Positions 40,091 through 49,918 of a stretch of 64,000 bases of DNA are shown one piece after another. Within the stretch, counting starts at the first letter, position 1; each line of letters begins with the position of its first letter. The position numbers and the translations under genes were made by a program. Source of the DNA: JAYQKL01 sp038142705 (GTDB lineage Bacteria > Pseudomonadota > Alphaproteobacteria > RS24); assembly GCA_965217015.1 (NCBI GenBank), contig OZ244224.1, positions 1,178,001 through 1,242,000 of the forward strand, read 5' to 3'. Below the pieces are notes generated by a model, which saw nothing but the letters and a program-made list of their open reading frames with translations, was not told the origin of the DNA and did no database searches.

Positions 40091-41727
40091 CTAACTATTA
40101 TCTGGCAATTGATAATCCCCAAATTGCTCGCGCAGGGTGAGTTTTTGAATCTTACCTGTCGCAGTATGTGGAATTTCCTCAACAAAAACAACATCATCTG
40201 GCATCCACCATTTAGCTATTTTGCCGTCTAAATAGGCCAATACCGCCTCGCGTGTCAGCCCAGAATCTGCTTTTGGGATAACAATCAATAAAGGCCGCTC
40301 ATCCCATTTCGGGTGCGCCACACCAATAACGGCGGCCTCAACAATATCCTCATGCCCCACGGCCAGATTTTCAATTTCAATTGACGAAATCCACTCCCCG
40401 CCAGATTTAATCACATCTTTAGAGCGATCTGTAATTTGGATATAGCCAAGCGGGTCAATCGTGGCGACATCGCCCGTATCAAAATAACCTTCATCATCTA
40501 AAATATCGCCGCCATCGCCTTTGAGATATTCAGCAACAATAAACGGGCCTTTAATTTTCAAATTCCCAAATGCGACCCCATCACGCGGCAATTCATTACC
40601 CTCATCATCGGTGATTTTCAACGACACCAAATAAGGCGGGCGCCCTTGTTTTTGTTTCAGGTCAATTGTTTGCTCAAAAGAAAAATCTTCCATGCCATAT
40701 TTCGGCGCCCCAATCGTGCCAAGCGGTGAGGTCTCGGTCATGCCCCAAGCATGGTTCACGCTCACATCAAAATCACGCTCAAATTTTTCAATCATAGTGC
40801 GTGGCGCAGCCGAGCCACCAATCGTCACCCGTTTCAAATGCGGCAGTTTCAGATTATTTTCCTCAACATATTGCAACAACATCATCCAAATAGTTGGCAC
40901 AGCAGCGGTCTCGGTTACTTTTTCTTGTTCAAGCAATTCATAAATACTCGCCCCGTCCATTGCCATGCCCGGATTCACAATTTTCGCACCCACTGCAGGG
41001 GCGGCCAAGGCAATCCCCCAAGCATTTGCATGGAACATAGGCACCACAGGCAAAATTACAGTCTTGGCCGAAAAACCAAGCACATCAGCGCCATTCACAA
41101 CCAGCGTATGCAACACATTTGAACGATGGGTATAAACCACACCTTTTGGATTGCCAGTTGTGCCAGAGGTATAACAAATGCCGCAAGGGTCGTTTTCATC
41201 AACCTCAGCCCAGCGGTAATCGCCATCATTTTGGTCAATCAAGGTTTCATAACAATGCGCATTTTTTAATGTTGTTTCGGGCATAGAGGCTTCATCTGTC
41301 ATGATGATATAGCCCTTCACCTTTGGCAATTTATCCTGCAAGCCCTCAAGAATAGGAATAAAAGTGGTGTCGAGAAAAATAAATTTATCTTCGGCATGGT
41401 TGATAATGTAATCCAACTGCTCAGCAAACAGGCGGGGGTTCAATGTATGATAAGATAAACCCCACCCATGCCCGTAATGGCATACCACGCCTCTAAATGG
41501 CGGTGAGAGTTCCATGCCATTGTGGCAATCACATCGCTTTTTTGAAGACCAAGCCCCAATAAAGCCTGAGACATTTTACGCGCCCGCAAATGCGCATCAG
41601 CATAAGTTTCACGATGGATAGAACCATCAACCAATCGCGTCACGATTTCTTGGTCCCCATGATTCAAACAAGCATGATCCAAAATCCCATTCATCAATAA
41701 TGGTAATTCTTGCATTCTCCCAAACAT
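40091..41727 (-). pseudogene. Acyl-CoA synthetase (AMP-binding, FadD/DmdB-like), split by a 5-base frameshift
   Basis: The first 90 or so codons from ATG 41727 (MFGRMQELPLLMNGILDHA, ITGMGGV) run into a stop at 41440. The rest, in another frame, resumes at YHTLNPRLFAEQLDYIINHAED and continues through the AMP-binding motif YTSGTTGNPKGVV, GWGMTETSP-type AWGMTETSP, YFDTGDVATID and KSGGEWISS to 40091. The break coincides with a tandem GATAA duplication (41449-41458). Removing one copy restores a 543-aa protein with V-Y-H-T-L, the normal length. It may be a recent pseudogene, an assembly error or a variable site. Good ribosome-binding site AGGGGAGGG before the ATG. Likely fatty-acyl or methylmercaptopropionyl substrate. 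Confidence 0.85.
41449..41458 (+). repeat. 5-base tandem duplication causing the CoA-ligase frameshift
   Basis: GATAAGATAA: two copies of GATAA at the exact point where the ligase reading frame breaks. Removing one copy rejoins the family alignment (G-V-Y-H-T-L-N-P). Confidence 0.85.
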
Positions 41728-41766
41728 AAAACCCTCCCCTTGTGATTATGTTTTCGTCATTAAAGT

Positions 41767-42705
41767 TTAACTGCGCTCGAGATTTGAAACCTCTTCAAAC
41801 CCTTCCGGATCCTGATGGATAATAACTTCCGCTTCAGGGTACACATCTATGACATTTGCTTCAATAGCATCTGAAATATCATGTGCTGCGCGCAGGCTCA
41901 TATTTCCGTCTAACTCCACATGGCATTGAATAAATTTATAAATTCCGGACCGGCGGGTACGCAAATCATGCAAATCTTTCACATCAGGGTGCGATAGAAT
42001 AATTTTTTTTATGTTCTCACGCTCAGCTTCTGGCAATTCATGGTCCATCAGCTGGTTGGCTGCCTCAGATAAAATCTCGCGAGCAGAGTTCAGCAATAAA
42101 CCCGCCACCACCAGTCCAGCCACAGGGTCTGCCCAGCCCAAACCGCCATAAGTATTGGCCACCAGCGCGATAATCACACCCAGATTCATGAACAAATCGC
42201 CCTTGTAGTGCGCGCTATCTGCCAACACCGCAACCGAGCCAGTTTGGCGGGCAATTTGGCGTTGTGCCGTCACCAATAAAAGCGTCAGCACAATCGAAAT
42301 CACCATCACCGCAATGCCAATATTACCTTGCGTGATGACAATGGGGTTTTGGAAACGCTCAACGCTTTCATAAACCAAATAAAGCGCCATGACGCTAATA
42401 ATAAGCCCCTGAAAAAGCGCGGCCAGTGCTTCGGCCTTCCCATGCCCGAACCGATGTTCCTGATCTGCTGGTGTCAGCGCGTGTTTCACCACAAAAAAGT
42501 TCAACACAGAAATCATCAAATCCATCAGTGAGTCCAAAAGCGCGCTCAACAGCGCAATAGATGAGCTGACAAACCACGCATAGGATTTTATGCCGATTAA
42601 TGTGAGCGCCACAAAAATAGCGGCCAGCGTGATGAAATGCAGCTTTCTCCCGCTCGCTTGCAAAAGGTCTGAATTGTCTTGTTGATGTTCTAAATCATGC
42701 GCCAT
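41767..42705 (-). CDS. Cation diffusion facilitator family transporter (FieF-like)
   Basis: 312 aa membrane exporter for Zn or Fe with six transmembrane helices. Metal-site and family motifs: ALLDSLMDLM, EHRFGHGKAEALAALFQG, LADSAHYKGDLFMN and the cytoplasmic domain HPDVKDLHDLRTRRSG, CHVELDGNMSLRAAHDIS. The metal is inferred to be Zn, Fe or Mn by family. It is followed 39 bases later by the CoA ligase on the same strand. Confidence 0.92.
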   Translation of the reverse strand: MAHDLEHQQDNSDLLQASGRKLHFITLAAIFVALTLIGIKSYAWFVSSSIALLSALLDSLMDLMISVLNFFVVKHALTPADQEHRFGHGKAEALAALFQGLIISVMALYLVYESVERFQNPIVITQGNIGIAVMVISIVLTLLLVTAQRQIARQTGSVAVLADSAHYKGDLFMNLGVIIALVANTYGGLGWADPVAGLVVAGLLLNSAREILSEAANQLMDHELPEAERENIKKIILSHPDVKDLHDLRTRRSGIYKFIQCHVELDGNMSLRAAHDISDAIEANVIDVYPEAEVIIHQDPEGFEEVSNLERS

Positions 42706-42729
42706 AAAATATCTTATACATTCGCCCGC

Positions 42730-43329
42730 TTACGGGTAAAGCCTTTTTACCTGCCAATCTTGCTGCGCGGTGGCGCGTTCATAAACCACCCGATTGTGAA
42801 GACGATAAGCCCCATCTTCCCAAAACTCAATCTGTTGCGGCACCAGCCGCCAACCCGACCAATGCGGCGGGCGTGGGACATCTTGCCCCTCAAATTTTTG
42901 GGTCATGTCTTCGACAGACTGCTCAAGGGTAGCACGGTCTGCCACTGGACGCGATTGTTGCGATGCCCAAGCACCAATTCGGCTGCCTCGCGCGCGCGAG
43001 GCAAAATAAGCATCAGCTTCAGCATCAGACACTTGTTCAATTGCGCCTCTAATACGAATTTGACGCTGCAGTGATTTCCAATGAAAGCATAAAGCCGCTT
43101 TTGGGTGCGCTAAAAGCTCGCGGCCTTTGGTGCTGTCAAAATTGGTATAAAAAACAAACCCTCTTTCATCATGGCCTTTGAGCAAAACCATGCGCAGATT
43201 TGGCAAACCATCAGCGTCGACTGTCGCTACGGCCACCGCATTAGGGTCATTGATTTCTTTTTCTTCAGCGGCAGCCAGCCATTCATTAAAGACCAGGAGC
43301 GGCTTGGCAGGCGGTTTATCAAAGTCCAT
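42730..43329 (-). CDS. pdxH: Pyridoxamine 5'-phosphate oxidase
   Basis: 199 aa FMN enzyme making pyridoxal 5'-phosphate in vitamin B6 synthesis and salvage. Motifs: NAVAVATVDADGLPNLRMVL, FVFYTNFDSTKGREL, CFHWKSLQRQIRIRG, ASRARGSRIGAWASQQS and the C-terminal PQQIEFWEDGAYRLHNR. Length is normal. It is divergent from fabI across a 188-base region with an inverted repeat. Confidence 0.95.
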   Translation of the reverse strand: MDFDKPPAKPLLVFNEWLAAAEEKEINDPNAVAVATVDADGLPNLRMVLLKGHDERGFVFYTNFDSTKGRELLAHPKAALCFHWKSLQRQIRIRGAIEQVSDAEADAYFASRARGSRIGAWASQQSRPVADRATLEQSVEDMTQKFEGQDVPRPPHWSGWRLVPQQIEFWEDGAYRLHNRVVYERATAQQDWQVKRLYP

Positions 43330-43426
43330 TTTTAATCCTTTTATAACGCGGTTTTAGCAGCAAAAATTTGCCTATGAAAACCATCATGATAGAAATAAAT
43401 AGCGTGTTATACTAACATAGCAAAAT

Positions 43427-43451
43427 GCCTTTTTTTAGAGTATAAAAAGGC
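43427..43451 (+). promoter_or_regulatory. Inverted repeat between pdxH and fabI
   Basis: GCCTTTTT and AAAAAGGC, eight perfect pairs with a 9-base centre, about 65 bases upstream of the fabI start. It could be an operator for fatty-acid synthesis control or a hairpin. Nothing else clear is seen in the region. Confidence 0.35.
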
Positions 43452-43517
43452 GAATTAGGGTATTTTCACAGAAATATTGACCGCATTAAGACAGAAAGCT
43501 CACACAGGATTAAAAAA

Positions 43518-44357
43518 ATGAACACGAATATCATGCAGGGAAAACGCGGCCTTATCATGGGGGTCGCCAATAAAAATTCAATTGCTTGGGGCATTGCGCA
43601 GGCTTGCGCAGATGCGGGCGCAGAATTGGCCTTTACCTATCAGGGCGAAAATTTAGAAAGACGGGTGCGCCCGCTTGCTGAGTCCGTCAATTCAAGCCTG
43701 ATTGAAGCTTGTGATGTGACTGATGAAGACAGCATGACCGCGCTTTTTGACAAGCTTGCCAAACAATGGGGACAAATTGACTTTGTTGTGCATGCCATTG
43801 CGTTTGCTGGCAAAGAAGAGTTGATGGGGCGCTATGTGGACACCTCATCACAGGCTTTTAATCAAGCGCTGAATATTTCTTGTTACTCTTTCACCGCGGT
43901 GGCACGCCATGCCGAAAAACTGATGAGCGAGGGCGGCTCAATGCTAACCCTGTCTTATTATGGCGCGGCGAAGGTTATTCCGCATTATAATGTTATGGGT
44001 GTCGCCAAAGCGGCGCTTGAAGCCAGCGTGCGCTATTTGGCGTCTGATTTGGGGCCTAAAGGCATTCGCGTCAACTCAATTTCCGCAGGGCCAATCCGAA
44101 CCCTCGCGGCGGCAGGGATTGGCGATTTCCGCGAAATGCTGAAATGGAACGAAGCCAATGCACCCATGCGCCGCAATATCACGCAAGAACAAGTCGGACG
44201 CTCTGCCGTTTATCTGCTCTCTGACATGGCGGAGGGTGTGACCGGCGAAATCCATTATGTCGATGCGGGTTATAATACAATCGGCATGGCGGCTTTTGAT
44301 GATTTGAAGGCGGCGCGTGAAGCCGATGAGAAATCAAATGAAACAGCTGGCGAATAG
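43518..44357 (+). CDS. fabI: Enoyl-[acyl-carrier-protein] reductase (NADH) FabI
   Basis: 279 aa short-chain dehydrogenase family enzyme for the last step of fatty-acid elongation. The N-terminal GLIMGVANKNSIAWGIA nucleotide motif and FabI-type YYGAAKVIPHYNVMGVAKAA, with active-site Tyr and Lys, are clear, followed by GIRVNSISAGPIRTLAA. It starts at ATG 43518 and leads into aroC 16 bases later, so a small operon is likely. Confidence 0.95.
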   Translation: MNTNIMQGKRGLIMGVANKNSIAWGIAQACADAGAELAFTYQGENLERRVRPLAESVNSSLIEACDVTDEDSMTALFDKLAKQWGQIDFVVHAIAFAGKEELMGRYVDTSSQAFNQALNISCYSFTAVARHAEKLMSEGGSMLTLSYYGAAKVIPHYNVMGVAKAALEASVRYLASDLGPKGIRVNSISAGPIRTLAAAGIGDFREMLKWNEANAPMRRNITQEQVGRSAVYLLSDMAEGVTGEIHYVDAGYNTIGMAAFDDLKAAREADEKSNETAGE

Positions 44358-44373
44358 GAAGTTTTAGGAAAAT

Positions 44374-45465
44374 ATGTCACATAACAGCTTTGGTCATTTA
44401 TTGCGTTTTACCAGTTGGGGTGAAAGTCACGGCCCAGCCTTGGGCTGTATTGTGGACGGCGTCCCGTCGCGCTTGCCGCTCACAGAGGCGGACATTCAAC
44501 ATTGGCTTGATAAACGCAAGCCTGGCCAAAACCGTTTCACCACCCAAAGACGCGAAGCTGATGAAGTTAAAATTCTCTCTGGCGTGTTTGAAGACCCCGA
44601 AACAGGCGAACAAGTCACCACCGGCACGCCAATATCTTTATTGATAGAAAACACGGACCAGCGTTCTAAAGATTATGGCGATATTAAAGATAAATATCGG
44701 CCCGGCCATGCGGATTTCACCTATATGGAGAAATATGGCATACGCGATTATCGCGGTGGTGGGCGCTCATCAGCCCGCGAAACAGCGGCCCGTGTCGCGG
44801 CAGGGGCGGTTGCGCGTAAAGTGCTGCCTGATGTCGAGATAAAAGGCGCGCTGGTGCAGCTTGGTCCACATCACATCAACCGTGATAATTGGGATTGGGA
44901 CGCGATTGATAGCAATCCATTTTGGTGCCCAGACCCGGAAGCCGCCAGCATGTGGGAAGATTATTTAGACGGCGTGCGCAAAGCGGGCTCGTCCTGCGGG
45001 GCAGTGATTGAAGTTATTGCGCGCCATGTGCCTGTCGGTCTGGGTGCGCCTATCTATGGCAAGCTCGATGCTGAACTTGCCAATGCGATGATGAGCATTA
45101 ACGCTGTCAAAGGCGTTGAGATTGGCGAGGGTTTTTCAGCCGCCGCATTATCTGGTGAATCCAATGCCGATGAAATGGCCGCTGGCGATGATGCCGCCTC
45201 ACCCGATTTCAAATCCAATCATGCTGGGGGCATTTTGGGCGGTATTTCCACCGGACAAGATATTGTCGTCCGCTTTGCGGTGAAACCGACCTCTTCCATT
45301 TTAACACCACGCGCTACGATTGACCGCGCGGGCAACGACACAGAAATCGTGACCAAAGGGCGTCACGACCCTTGTGTCGGCATTCGTGCCGTGCCAGTGG
45401 GTGAAGCAATGATGGCGTTGGTTCTGGCTGACCATTTCTTACGCCATCGCGGCCAAAATGGTTAA
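44374..45465 (+). CDS. aroC: Chorismate synthase
   Basis: 363 aa FMN-dependent enzyme catalysing the last step of the shikimate pathway. Motifs: FTSWGESHGPALGCIVDG at the N-terminus, DYRGGGRSSARETAARVAAG and HPCVGIRAVPVGEAM-type RHDPCVGIRAVPV near the end. Length normal. It follows fabI closely; the 55-base gap to thiE holds a two-copy tandem repeat. Confidence 0.96.
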   Translation: MSHNSFGHLLRFTSWGESHGPALGCIVDGVPSRLPLTEADIQHWLDKRKPGQNRFTTQRREADEVKILSGVFEDPETGEQVTTGTPISLLIENTDQRSKDYGDIKDKYRPGHADFTYMEKYGIRDYRGGGRSSARETAARVAAGAVARKVLPDVEIKGALVQLGPHHINRDNWDWDAIDSNPFWCPDPEAASMWEDYLDGVRKAGSSCGAVIEVIARHVPVGLGAPIYGKLDAELANAMMSINAVKGVEIGEGFSAAALSGESNADEMAAGDDAASPDFKSNHAGGILGGISTGQDIVVRFAVKPTSSILTPRATIDRAGNDTEIVTKGRHDPCVGIRAVPVGEAMMALVLADHFLRHRGQNG

Positions 45466-45490
45466 CCCCAAAACGCACTCTCACTAACGA

Positions 45491-45516
45491 AAAATTGACA
45501 CGGAAAATTGACACGG
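45491..45516 (+). repeat. Two perfect 13-base tandem repeats before thiE
   Basis: AAAATTGACACGG occurs twice back to back (45491-45503 and 45504-45516), ending four bases before the thiE ATG. Each copy includes TTGACA, the ideal -35 hexamer, but no matching -10 follows within the spacer, so promoter function is unlikely. The second GG serves as a possible ribosome-binding site. Confidence 0.88.
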
Positions 45517-45520
45517 AAAA

Positions 45521-46180
45521 ATGAACATGCGCCCGCGTTTATATTTAATTAGCCCGCCCATTATTGACCTGCCCGCTTTTGAACAGGATTTTGCCGCCGC
45601 GCTTGAGGGCGGTGATGTGGCTTGTTTTCAGTTGCGCCTAAAAAATGCTGAAGGTGTGGCCGCTTCTGATGATGAGATTTTAGCCGCTTGCGAGGTTTTA
45701 TTACCCATTGCGCAGGCCAAAAATGTGGCCTTTATCATTAATGACCGCCCTGATTTGGCCTTAAAAGCGGGCGCTGATGGTGTGCATATCGGGCAGGAAG
45801 ATATGGCCTATCAGGAGGCGCGTGCGCTTTTAGGCAATGAGCAAATTATTGGTGTGACATGTCATGACTCGCGGCATTTAGCGATGGTCGCTGGTGAAGC
45901 AGGCGCGGATTATGTGGCCTTTGGCGCGTTTTTCCCGACCCAGACGAAAAACCCAAAATCAAAAGCCGCGCCAGAAATTTTAAGCTGGTGGCAAGAAAAC
46001 ATGCAACCCCCTTGTGTTGCGATTGGCGGTATTCAGCTGGAAAACGCGCCTATTCTTATCGCCGCAGGCGCGGATTTTTTAGCTGTCAGCCACGGCGTTT
46101 GGGGACATGCAGAAGGCGCCAAACAAGCGGTGACCGCTTTTAACCACTTATTTGACGAAACCCAAAGCCAGCCCAGTTAG
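45521..46180 (+). CDS. thiE: Thiamine phosphate synthase
   Basis: 219 aa TIM barrel joining the thiazole and pyrimidine moieties in thiamine synthesis. Motifs: CFQLRLKN, FIINDRPDLALKAGADGVHI, GQEDM, GVTCHDSRH and FGAFFPTQTKNPKS. No other thi gene and no TPP riboswitch are seen in the short leader. The start is ATG 45521, with a second ATG two codons on; both fit. Confidence 0.9.
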   Translation: MNMRPRLYLISPPIIDLPAFEQDFAAALEGGDVACFQLRLKNAEGVAASDDEILAACEVLLPIAQAKNVAFIINDRPDLALKAGADGVHIGQEDMAYQEARALLGNEQIIGVTCHDSRHLAMVAGEAGADYVAFGAFFPTQTKNPKSKAAPEILSWWQENMQPPCVAIGGIQLENAPILIAAGADFLAVSHGVWGHAEGAKQAVTAFNHLFDETQSQPS

Positions 46181-46258
46181 GCGCATGCGCAATAAGCTTT
46201 TATTTTTGCCATAACAGTGCTATCAGAGCGCAACCGCTTGCATATGAGGAGTGTGAAA

Positions 46259-46822
46259 ATGAAAATCAACGGAAATGAAATTCGGCCGGGCAATGTGATT
46301 CAACATAATGGCGAATTATGGGTTGCCGTTAAACTGCAGCATGTGAAACCAGGCAAAGGCGGTGCATTTGCACAGGTTGAACTGAAAAACCTCATCAATG
46401 GCTCAAAACTTAATGAACGCTTTCGTTCTGCCGATAAGGTTGAGCGCGTGCGTTTGGAACAACGCGATTACCAATTCTTGTATGAAGCCGATAATGCGTT
46501 AAGTTTTATGGATACAGAAACCTATGACCAAATTGAATTGCAGGCCGATTTTGTTGGCGACCGGGCCGCATTTTTGCAAGAGGGCATGATGGTTGTGGTA
46601 GAAAGCCATGAGGGCAAACCGATTGGTGTTCGTTTGCCGGACCAAGTGACTTTAGAAGTCAGCGAAACCGAGCCGGTTGTTAAAGGACAAACGGCAGCCT
46701 CATCAAACAAGCCAGCTATTTTAGAAAATAATGTTCGTGTCATGGTGCCACCTTTTGTTGAAGCAGGCGATAAAATCGTCGTGGATACAAATGAAGTGAT
46801 TTACCTAAAGCGTGCCGAATAG
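46259..46822 (+). CDS. efp: Translation elongation factor P
   Basis: 187 aa. EF-P frees ribosomes stalled at polyproline. The modifiable lysine is K33 in HVKPGKGGAFAQVELK, matching the E. coli K34 loop. ATG 46259 is preceded by TGAGGAG; an upstream extension is not needed. The order efp-suhB is common in alphaproteobacteria. Confidence 0.95.
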   Translation: MKINGNEIRPGNVIQHNGELWVAVKLQHVKPGKGGAFAQVELKNLINGSKLNERFRSADKVERVRLEQRDYQFLYEADNALSFMDTETYDQIELQADFVGDRAAFLQEGMMVVVESHEGKPIGVRLPDQVTLEVSETEPVVKGQTAASSNKPAILENNVRVMVPPFVEAGDKIVVDTNEVIYLKRAE

Positions 46823-46834
46823 GTTGGGTGTCAA

Positions 46835-47620
46835 ATGGCGTTACGTTCTGCAACCTTAAATGTCATGATTAACGCTGCCGAAAAGGCAGCGCGCGGTCTC
46901 AGGCGTGATTTTGGTGAAATTGAAAATCTTCAGGTCTCACGCAAAGGGCCCGGCGATTTTGTGACCAATGCCGATATTAAAGCTGAAACCATTTTGAAAG
47001 AAGAACTGACCGAAGCGCGCCCTGGCTATGGCTTGCTGATGGAAGAAGCAGGCGAAATAAAAGGCGGCGATAAATCCCATAGATGGATTGTTGACCCATT
47101 AGATGGCACCACAAATTTTATGCATGGTATTCCGCATTTTGCCATTTCCATTGCGCTGGAGCGTGAAGGCACGCTGGTGGCCGGTGTTGTTTATAACCCT
47201 GTCACTGATGATTTATTTTATGCCGAGCGCGGGCAAGGCGCTTTTATGAACAATAAGCGCATTCGGGTTTCGGGGCGTGACAAGCTTGAGGACAGTGTTA
47301 TTGCCTCAGGCGCACCGCATCAGGGGCGTGTGGGCAAAACAGAATTTATCAAAGAAATAGATACGCTTTTGCCAAAAATTTCTGGCCTGCGGCGCATGGG
47401 GTCGGCCTCTTTGGATTTAGCCTATGTTGCAGCAGGGCGTATGGACGGTTTTTGGGAACGCGGGCTTCAGGCATGGGATATAGCCGCTGGTGTGGTGCTT
47501 GTGCGTGAAGCGGGCGGCCATGTCTCTGATTTGGATAATCGGCAGAAGTTTCTAGAAAATGGCCACATCATCGCTGCGAATGAACCGCTGCATGGCCAGC
47601 TTCTCAAAGCGCTGGGCTAA
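46835..47620 (+). CDS. suhB: Inositol-1-monophosphatase family protein (SuhB)
   Basis: 261 aa metal-dependent phosphatase. Metal-binding motifs: MEEAGE, VDPLDGTTNFMHGIPHF and RRMGSASLDLAYVAAGRMDGFWE with AWDIAAG. It starts 12 bases after efp. In bacteria SuhB also joins the Nus anti-termination complex, which is worth noting beside a GafZ-type anti-terminator. It ends close to the convergent ABC transporter. Confidence 0.93.
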   Translation: MALRSATLNVMINAAEKAARGLRRDFGEIENLQVSRKGPGDFVTNADIKAETILKEELTEARPGYGLLMEEAGEIKGGDKSHRWIVDPLDGTTNFMHGIPHFAISIALEREGTLVAGVVYNPVTDDLFYAERGQGAFMNNKRIRVSGRDKLEDSVIASGAPHQGRVGKTEFIKEIDTLLPKISGLRRMGSASLDLAYVAAGRMDGFWERGLQAWDIAAGVVLVREAGGHVSDLDNRQKFLENGHIIAANEPLHGQLLKALG

Positions 47621-47642
47621 ACAATAATTTAAGTTTCTTACC

Positions 47643-49481
47643 TTAAGCTTTGCGCGGCTCAAGCGGCGTCACATTTGTTAGGCTCGCCTCATCATCACCA
47701 AATTGCAATTTCGCCAGTCGCTGATAAAGCCCCTCTTGTTGCAACAACTCTTCATGTGTGCCTGTCGCAACAATCTGCCCCTCATCCATGACAATAATCC
47801 GGTCGGCTTTCAAAACGGTTGCCAGCCGATGCGCGATAACAATGGTGGTGCGCCCCTGCATCAGCGTTTCAAGCGCTTTTTGCACCAGCTTCTCGCTTTC
47901 GGCATCAAGTGCTGATGTGGCCTCATCTAATAATAAAACTGGGGCATCGCGCAAAATCGCACGGGCAATCGCGATGCGTTGGCGCTGGCCACCCGATAAA
48001 TTTACCCCGCGTTCGCCAATTTGCGTATCATAGCCATCTGGCAAGGCTTTAATAAAATCTGCCGCCAGTGCTGCTTCTGCCGCCATATAAACCTGATTGG
48101 CATCAGCTTCTGGTCGCCCAAAGCGAATATTTTCAAATATGCTGGTCGCAAATATAACTGTTTCCTGCGGTACAATCGCTGTATTGGTGCGCACATCTTG
48201 CGGCGCAGCTAATTTCAAATCAACATCATCAAGACAAACTGTCCCTTCTTGTGGGTCATAAAACCGCAAAAGAAGCTGAAACACCGTGCTTTTACCCGCG
48301 CCAGAAGGCCCAACCAGTGCCACAGTCTCGCCGGGTGTGACGCTCAAAGAAAAATCACGCAGTGCCTGGCTTTGGGGCCGTGATGGGTAATGAAACCCAA
48401 CATGTGAGAACCGAACCGCGCCTTTTGCCGGATACGGCATATCTGCCGGATTAAGAGGCGTCTTGATGGTCGGCTCAACATCTAAAATTTCCACCAGCCG
48501 CTCTGTTGCCCCCGCCGCTTGCTGAATATCCCCCCAGACCTCTGACAACGCAGCAATCGAGGTGGCACATAAAACCGCATACATAATAAATTGACCTAAT
48601 GTGCCGCCGCTCATTGTGCCGTCCAAAACATATTGCGCCCCAACCCATAAAATACCAACCACGCCAGCAAAAACCAAAATAAACGCCAGCGCCGTTAAAC
48701 CAGCCCGCGCCATGATACGCGCACGCGCAGTTTGGAAAGAACTTTCTACCGCATCACCAAAGCGCCGGCGCTCCTCTGCCTCATGGGTAAAGGCTTGCAC
48801 CACTTGAATTGAGGTAATGGTTTCTTGCGCCTGCGCGCTGGTGTCGGCAATGCGATCCTGACTTTTACGCGACAAGCGCCTCACCATACGACCAAACGCA
48901 ATCATCGGAATAATAATCACTGGCAAAGCCAATGCCGCTAAACCACTTAAAACCTGACTGGTAACCACCAACATGGTGGCCGAGCCAACAAACATAAACG
49001 CATTGCGCAAGGCGATAGAAGCGGAAGAGCCAACCACTGTTTTGATAAGCGTGATATCTGCCGTCAAGCGCGACAGCACCTCGCCCGTGCGGACAGTCTC
49101 AAAAAATTGCGGGCTTAATTGCGTGATATGCTCATAGACTTTTTGCCGTAAGTCAGAAGTCACGCGCTCACCGAGCCATGATACAAAATAAAACCGCATC
49201 GCACTTGAAAACCCGAGCAGCACAGCCACAATCATCATCGCACCAAAATAGCGGTCAATGGCCTGCGCATCAGAGCCTGAAAAGCCAAAATCAATCATTT
49301 GGCGCAAGGCCAAAGGCAAGGCCAATGTGCTTAATGTCGCCATAATGAGCGCTAAAAGAGCATAAACCAGCTTAGTTGGATAGGCTTTCAAAAACGGCCA
49401 TAAAGCGTGCAGAGGCTTAAGGTTGCGCGATTTGGCACGCCGCTTGGCTTGTTCTTCAATTTTTTCGGCTGGATGCACCAT
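47643..49481 (-). CDS. ABC exporter, fused permease and ATPase (MsbA/lipid-A-exporter-like)
   Basis: 612 aa half-transporter. Six transmembrane segments lie in the first about 320 residues, then a nucleotide-binding domain with Walker A GPSGAGKSTVF, the signature LSGGQRQRIAIARA and Walker B VLLLDEATSALD, plus the switch histidine in VIAHRLATV. Works as a homodimer or heterodimer. It is similar to multidrug/lipid exporters; substrate not determinable. It is divergent from rpmE. Confidence 0.9.
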   Translation of the reverse strand: MVHPAEKIEEQAKRRAKSRNLKPLHALWPFLKAYPTKLVYALLALIMATLSTLALPLALRQMIDFGFSGSDAQAIDRYFGAMMIVAVLLGFSSAMRFYFVSWLGERVTSDLRQKVYEHITQLSPQFFETVRTGEVLSRLTADITLIKTVVGSSASIALRNAFMFVGSATMLVVTSQVLSGLAALALPVIIIPMIAFGRMVRRLSRKSQDRIADTSAQAQETITSIQVVQAFTHEAEERRRFGDAVESSFQTARARIMARAGLTALAFILVFAGVVGILWVGAQYVLDGTMSGGTLGQFIMYAVLCATSIAALSEVWGDIQQAAGATERLVEILDVEPTIKTPLNPADMPYPAKGAVRFSHVGFHYPSRPQSQALRDFSLSVTPGETVALVGPSGAGKSTVFQLLLRFYDPQEGTVCLDDVDLKLAAPQDVRTNTAIVPQETVIFATSIFENIRFGRPEADANQVYMAAEAALAADFIKALPDGYDTQIGERGVNLSGGQRQRIAIARAILRDAPVLLLDEATSALDAESEKLVQKALETLMQGRTTIVIAHRLATVLKADRIIVMDEGQIVATGTHEELLQQEGLYQRLAKLQFGDDEASLTNVTPLEPRKA

Positions 49482-49679
49482 GCGCCCCTTTATTGCTCTG
49501 TCATTGATCTGTCATTGGTTTGTCATTGCTGGCTCTTTTATATCTCAAGATGCCATAAATTCACGTTTTTTTTACATTTTAGGTTAAAAAAACCGGAAAT
49601 GCCGCGCAAAACAGCGCTTGCACTTTTGCCGTGCCTCAGTTATAAACCCACTCAAATTGAAATGAAAAGGATTGTTCCG

Positions 49680-49901
49680 ATGAAAAAAGACATTCATCCT
49701 GACTATCACATGATTACAGTCGCTTTGACTGACGGCACCAGCTATCAAACCCGCTCAACATACGGGTCTGAGGGCGATACTTTGACATTGGATATTGATC
49801 CATCAACCCACCCAGCCTGGAATGCAGGCTCAAACCATATTGTGGACCGTGGCGGGCGTGTCAGCCGTTTCAATAAGAAATTTGATAGCTTCTTGGGCTA
49901 A
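49680..49901 (+). CDS. rpmE: 50S ribosomal protein L31
   Basis: 73 aa, starting MKKDIHPDYHMI at ATG 49680 after AAAAGGA; the frame is open further upstream but no start there makes sense. It has no cysteines, so it is the zinc-free type. It ends just before a bidirectional hairpin that overlaps the neighbouring DUF1192 gene. Confidence 0.93.
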   Translation: MKKDIHPDYHMITVALTDGTSYQTRSTYGSEGDTLTLDIDPSTHPAWNAGSNHIVDRGGRVSRFNKKFDSFLG

Positions 49902-49918
49902 TTCACCGCCAAGACGAT

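Noticed and set aside
45466..45520. TPP riboswitch before thiE
   Set aside because: The 55-base leader is too short and lacks the conserved TPP-binding segments; it is taken up by the tandem repeat.
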